Below are positions 59,235 to 64,000 of a stretch of 64,000 bases of DNA, piece after piece. The DNA comes from Cymbidium sinense. Lineage: Eukaryota; Streptophyta; Magnoliopsida; Asparagales; Orchidaceae. The notes beneath the pieces are model-generated. The model had not been told where the DNA came from, ran no database searches, and was given only the letters and a program-made list of their open reading frames with translations. Location: assembly GCA_021442155.1 (NCBI GenBank), contig CM038214.1:136624040-136688039 (forward strand), written 5' to 3'. Every line of letters begins with the position of its first letter. The stretch's first letter is position 1. Made by a program: the position numbers and the translations under genes.

Positions 59235-61012
59235 TTATGGTTAGAAAAGGAATAGATGGGTAATTCATAAACTATTGCTATTTGAATAGGTTGATTGATG
59301 AATAGTGTATTAATAGTAAATTAATATATATGAATTATTCAAGTAATCTCTCAACTCTAAAAAAAATATCCATCAATAATTCATCCATATATTTTTATGA
59401 TAATTTCCTTAGAATGTAAATTGATTGTTTCCTTTAGCGTCTCTCACTAGAAATCCTAAATTCTCTAGTATTTTTGGATGGGTTATTAGTGACTATTTAT
59501 TTGTTTGCATATAGTTTTAATGATTTAAATTTAAATCAAGTATAATTTGGTTATTTGGCAATACTTATGTGTTCCTGTAATAACTTTAATGGTTTAAGAA
59601 GACTAAATATATTATAGCGAAAGGAGTGAGCAATTACAAAACCCATCCAAGAAGACTAGATATATTATTAAGATATTATTGGAGATAAAAAAAATGGGAC
59701 TAACTAATCGCACATATTCAATCAAGAACCTGTTGTTGCTCGATTAATTTTGATGAGGCCCAAAATCACTTTTGTACATAAGTCATCAAATTTGGCAAAC
59801 TAGATCGATATTTGATAAATCACTTTATTAAAATATTAATCAATTTTTTACTCTTTGATTTTGATTAGATGTCTAAAAATGAAAGATTTAATCAAAATTA
59901 AATATTATTAAAATATCATGTTTTAGAATTTTGATTTAGAACCATATTCAAAATATTCAAGAATGAAGTGCACTAAATTAAAATATGATGTATTTAATTT
60001 TAAAATATCATTATTATGTTATTATTTTATCATATAAATCAATTTGAATTTATTTTAATATTTATTATATTATTTAATTCAACTCCTAGTTTAACTCCAA
60101 TTGAACCTTAAAACATTGAACTTTTGTTACTTTCAGTTCAATATCTGTCTAATTTTCAGAACCTTAATTATGTTATCATAAGATGTCATTTTTGTTATCA
60201 TGAGATTCCATAATAATTTGTTTATGATACATGTATGGTTCAAATGAAGGTAAATTATACAACCCATTTTGATCTAATGGTTGAATATTTTGGCTCAAAT
60301 TCCCGGAGAGCTTATGCTCCACTCTTAACTTATAGGTTGTATGATTGCAATTAACTTCTTTCAAAGTTTAAAAGAAATGCATAAAAATTAAATTTAATAT
60401 ATTTTAAACATTTAAAGTTATTTAATTAGTTAAAAAATTTAAGAAAATATTTTTTTTATTTTAATTGATTATAAAATATATCAAAATTTTATATTAAATT
60501 TTTTTAACCTTACATGGTGAGAGAGAATAGATAAAGAGAGAGACCACCTAGGTAGGCTTACAAATAGATAATTTGTCAATAATAATTAATATTGAAATTT
60601 ATTTATCTAAACTTGTTGGTAGCTACATCCGAATTATCCACCCATTAGTATTTTTGACACTAATTTCCATTTTAAATTATTTTTTATTATAATATCTCTC
60701 ATTAGAAATTATAGTTCCTCCATTAATTCTGTAATGATTTGTAATGGTCTTTAAATTTCTTTCAAATAGATTTAGGTCATTTAAGAATAGTTTTGTGTTC
60801 TTATATCAAGTCTGATTGTTTATATCTAATTTGAATTATTTTTCACTTCTGCAGTAGTATGAACCAATCACATTTGATTGAGTCATTAAAAAGCATTTGA
60901 TAAGTGTTGTTGATATCATTAAAAGGTAATAGAAATTTGACATTGTGCACCTCATAATCTCATAATACACATAATAGGCCAAATGATCCTTTTGTTTGCT
61001 AGAAATATGCTT
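58558..61012. other. Unrecognised AT-rich DNA
   Basis: About 2.5 kb of AT-rich sequence between LTR N and LTR E. It contains a GA run (59203-59232) and poly-A/T runs. No open frame over 66 codons, no RNA gene and no clear element ends are seen. It may be a decayed interior of the element to which LTR N belonged, or older spacer DNA. Confidence 0.5.
59203..59232. repeat. GA microsatellite
   Basis: An uninterrupted GA run of about 30 bp. Confidence 0.9.
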
Positions 61013-61873
61013 TGTTGATCTCCATGCATGCATCATAAGTCAAGTCGAGCTCACAAGGTGAATTGAAGCATATAAATCGAATAAAATGCACTCGACAACA
61101 TCAAAATTAGTCAAATGATCTCTCGACATGGACGACTCTCCGCGTTAATGAAAATTCATTTAAATAAACATCTTGCATAATTTGACGTTCGACCGATCAA
61201 GAAGGAGGGTCGTCGATGCACTGACACACATATCGAGGTCAAGAAGCCGCAACGTTGGGCAAATGACCTTCGTTCATGAAATTGATCACTCTGTTAGTGT
61301 TGAAATGTTAAAACCTATCAAATGAGACTATTCGCGCTCAATTCGGACGAGTATGCGTGAATATCGAGCAATCAGATACAACATCACGCAAATCGTGAAA
61401 TCCAATCGATAACACCAAAAATCTATCAAAATGACCTCCGATCGATGAACGAACTCTGCCATCGGGTTCAAAATCTCAAAATTGATCAAAATAGGCATCT
61501 AGCATAATTTGACGGTTGACCAATCAAGGAGGGTAGCCGATGCCCTAGCACGCACATCGAGGTCAAAAAGCTGTGACGTTGCCCAAACAATCCCGTTCAT
61601 GAAATTGATCACTCTATTAGCGTAGAAATATCAAAACCTATCAAATGAGACTATTCATGCTCAATTTGGACGAGTATGCGTGAGTATCGAGCTGAAAGCA
61701 ACGATGCGCAAATTTGAACTGAAATTGACCACGATTTGTTTGAACCAACGGCCTTGATCAAACGGACTATATGCGAACATCGAGAAACCTAAAATTGACA
61801 TATATATTGTCTATGTAATGATGTCAGCATAAAAATCTAAATTATGAAAAATAAAATAATAAAATACAAATCC

Positions 61874-61880
61874 TATAAAT
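61874..61880 (+). promoter_or_regulatory. TATA box of LTR E
   Basis: CCTATAAATACCCCTCC has a good plant TATA box, followed after about 40 bases by a pyrimidine-rich leader. The inferred start is near 61905. Confidence 0.6.
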
Positions 61881-61953
61881 ACCCCTCCTAAAATCCTAAA
61901 CCTACCCTATTCTCCTCCTTCTCCCCACAAGATAACTTTTCACTGCCTTTCTC

Positions 61954-61980
61954 CTCTCTCTCTCTCTCTCTCCATACTTC

Positions 61981-62048
<68 letters not shown>
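61954..62048. repeat. CT microsatellite in LTR E leader
   Basis: Two CT runs (61954-61972 and 61986-62048) in the C/T-rich leader. Likely expanded from a leader like that of LTR C1. Confidence 0.9.
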
Positions 62049-62050
<2 letters not shown>

Positions 62051-62124
62051 ACTATAGTTTAGAGTTTTTTTTGAAACAATCATCAGAAAAACACTATAAC
62101 AAGAGAAATCACTGTATAGCGATT

Positions 62125-62325
62125 AATCTTTCACGCCGCATGCGGTCATTCATGGCAAGATCATGCACTCTCATGCACGAGCATGGCGGTGCTCATCAGC
62201 ACTGAGCCGCAGGGCGCTTCCTGGGCCAGCGGCTTGCTGGCGCATCGGCTCGGAGCTGCAGGAAGCGCTGTCCCCTCGCTGAGCACTGTGACTCATCCCC
62301 CTACCGCCCGGCCCGCTTTTTGACC
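62125..62325. other. GC-rich inverted-repeat island in LTR E
   Basis: About 200 bp far richer in GC than anything around it. Arms GCGCTTCCTG (62214-62223) and CAGGAAGCGC (62259-62268) pair perfectly. Inside are GCCAG (62225-62229) / CTGGC (62237-62241) and GAGCCG / CGGCTC overlaps; GTGCT / AGCAC lies just before. LTRs C1 and D lack it. Origin unknown. Confidence 0.7.
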
Positions 62326-62329
62326 ATAA

Positions 62330-63085
62330 GTACCCTACACGCCTTTCTTGGTGGAAACTGTGTTTGCTTGTTTATAAGTTTGCACACGTGGATAAATTAT
62401 TTGCGTAAGTACACGATTACGCCTTGGCATTCTGGAAAATTTAGGTATCTTAGAGACCTATACATGCCTTTCTTGGCATGGTGGGAAGGCCCATTCAGGC
62501 CGTGATTTATACCACTCATACACGCCTTTCTTGGTGTGGTGGCGACAACATACCAAGTAGCCCTTTATACGGGACGATCCGGATGTCACCAAATGTCCAA
62601 ACTTCACACCAGGAAACCCGCATAGCTTGATAGTAAACTAGGATATGATATAAAATTATTATTTGAACTAACTTGTAGTCTGCATACACCTTTCTCTGTG
62701 GGAAATCTGTTTCATTAGGTACCATAGAGCCTTATACATGCCTTTCTGGCATGATGGGAAGACACATTCAGGTTTATACCACCCATACACGCCTTTCTTG
62801 ATAGGTAAAGATCGGACTCTATACGGGGACTACAGGATGTGCCAAATTTTACATGATTAATAAATTGCTTAATGAAAATTCAATAATAAAGCTAAAATTA
62901 ATATTTTAACTTGATATTGCAAATATATAAGTACTCGTACACGCCTTTCTTGGTGTGGCAGGAAAATATGTGTCTGATATAGGTACTTCAGAGACCCATA
63001 CATCTCTTTCTTGACATGATGGGATGATGTATTCGGCTGTGGTGTTTACACCACTCATACATGCTTTTCTTGGCATGGTGGGCAA
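62330..63085 (+). repeat. CACGCCTTTCTTGG array in LTR E
   Basis: About eight or nine copies of (C/T)ACA(C/T)GCCTTTCTTGG(C/T)(A/G)TGG at irregular 55-150 bp spacing (near 62338, 62463, 62519, 62735, 62789, 62939, 63059). The best copies pair as CATGCC / GGCATG around TTTCTT. Between some copies lies GGTGTTTACACC. Confidence 0.72.
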
Positions 63086-64000
63086 GCCCCGTTGTAGCCT
63101 CCTATGTGGGGAGAGGGAGGCCAAATGTCAAAAATTTATCTAAAAAATTAAAACAAGTAATATTATACAAATCCTTAAGTTTAAATTAATTGAATCAAAT
63201 ACACTGATCCCGACACTACTGAGTGCTTAAATTCAAGTGCGAGGATGTTGTTGCTTCCGGTTGGGTCTTAAGACCGGCAGGTTAAAACTTAAAAAAAATC
63301 AAATTATGTTATTATAATATCTTCAATTTAACAAAACATCGAGAAGCTAATTTGCCATATGATAATGCCATCCTATTATTAAATTAATAGAATCGATAAT
63401 ATATGAAACAAATAATAAACCACCGATGATGAGTGTTAAATGAAATTTTAAAGGGATACTTTCATCAAAATATGATTACAATTTCAAAGCAAATTAACTT
63501 AGATTGAACATCAATCTAAATGAAGGATTTAAAATATCTTTGAGCTATAAATGTCTAAATGAAATTCAATCTAAAAACTTAAAATGAACTTCATTCAATC
63601 CATTTTCCACAATAGTTTATCGGAGATGACAAATTAAGAAAACTCTAGCTCACAAAGGACCAAAGTCAAATCAAGTACACAATTATGTTTACTCTCAAAC
63701 AATCATCAAGGGACGCGTGTCTTCGACGTGGCGTAGCTCCACACATGATGCGCTTATGACGAGAGTCCTCCGACGGTGGTTGTCGTTAAATGACACATTA
63801 TATTACACGATCAGATTATGCTCCCAATGGCTCTGTCCTTTGAGTTGTGAACCATATGGTATACTTGATTGGGAAAAAAAACCCTCTGTTAACTAAGGTA
63901 GACTTAAGCTTGTCTCCTTAGACAAACACCACCCCAGGTCATAAGGATTTCTTGGATGACGTAACCCATGTATTGCTGATAAGGATCCTTCGATCAGGTT
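63086..64000 (+). other. LTR E, downstream AT-rich part
   Basis: Matches LTR C1 about 42860-44470 with indels and no gene. It includes a perfect GGTCTTAAGACC palindrome near 63265, the counterpart of the GC hairpin amplified in LTR D. Confidence 0.6.

Larger units (their letters stand above)
61013..64000 (+). repeat. LTR E, 5' part (runs off the window)
   Basis: Starts TGTTGATCTCCATGCATG and is collinear with LTR C1: CATAAGTCAAGTCGAG (40637 in C1), repeated GACCTCCGATCGATGAACG-type phrases (61437), TATA box, C/T leader, CACGCCTTTCTTGG array, GGTCTTAAGACC hairpin (63265), TTATCG...GTGACAAATT (63615) and the TTGGATGACGTAAC block (63953). The last few hundred bases of the LTR lie outside the window. 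It is better preserved in its promoter part than C1. Confidence 0.8.

Noticed and set aside
58558..61012. Host gene or DNA transposon between LTRs N and E
   Set aside because: No long frame, no terminal inverted repeats and no splice-like gene structure could be supported.
62165..62200. Hammerhead ribozyme on the minus strand (CTGATGAG near 62190)
   Set aside because: No stem II followed by GAAA, and no cleavage-site stem, could be found at the proper distance.

Overview
The window is plant repeat DNA: a nest of very large, decayed Ty3/gypsy-type LTR retrotransposons with no recognisable host gene, tRNA or rRNA. The pol order (protease, reverse transcriptase, RNase H, a second archaeal-type RNase H, integrase without a chromodomain) and the very long LTRs are those of the plant Tat/Ogre lineage. 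This suggests a large-genome flowering plant. The species cannot be told from the sequence. Every coding region is broken by stops and frameshifts, so all genes are called as pseudogenes.

Family 1 fills 1-40616. From 1 to about 7085 lies a plus-strand remnant (copy A) holding the end of gag, protease, RT, both RNase H domains, integrase and part of the 3' untranslated region. From 7876 to 37963 is a complete plus-strand element of about 30.1 kb (element G). Its LTRs are 7,876 and 7,870 bp, its leader is packed with hairpin repeats (16200-18850), gag-pol runs 18940-27359, and a 2.7 kb 3' untranslated region follows. A 5-bp sequence, GGCAT, flanks it on both sides. G sits inside a minus-strand relative (element M), whose hairpin leader is split into 7086-7875 and 37964-38110 and whose LTR remnant follows to 40616.

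Family 2 fills 40617-64000. It has a plus-strand element C with a 4.28 kb 5' LTR, primer-binding site, a shrunken interior of about 1.9 kb and a second LTR ending at 49788. Next is a degenerate plus LTR (N), split into 49789-49954 and 58191-58557 by an 8.2 kb minus-strand solo LTR (D). About 2.5 kb of unrecognised AT-rich DNA follows, then the first 3 kb of another plus LTR (E), cut by the window end. The two families share the LTR start TGTTGA(C/T)CT, a GCGACTC primer-binding core, and a box of about 35 bp near the LTR 3' end.

The strongest unexplained signal is that most tandem-repeat classes carry a small hairpin. In at least two unrelated arrays (family 1 leader; the arrays in LTRs C2 and D) the two arms change together between copies, so pairing is kept while sequence is not. 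Other points are a cluster of about two dozen TTGACC motifs in the family 1 LTR, twin hairpins in both G LTRs, a GC-rich inverted-repeat island in LTR E, and an orphan TATA/leader/splice-donor arrangement inside LTR D.
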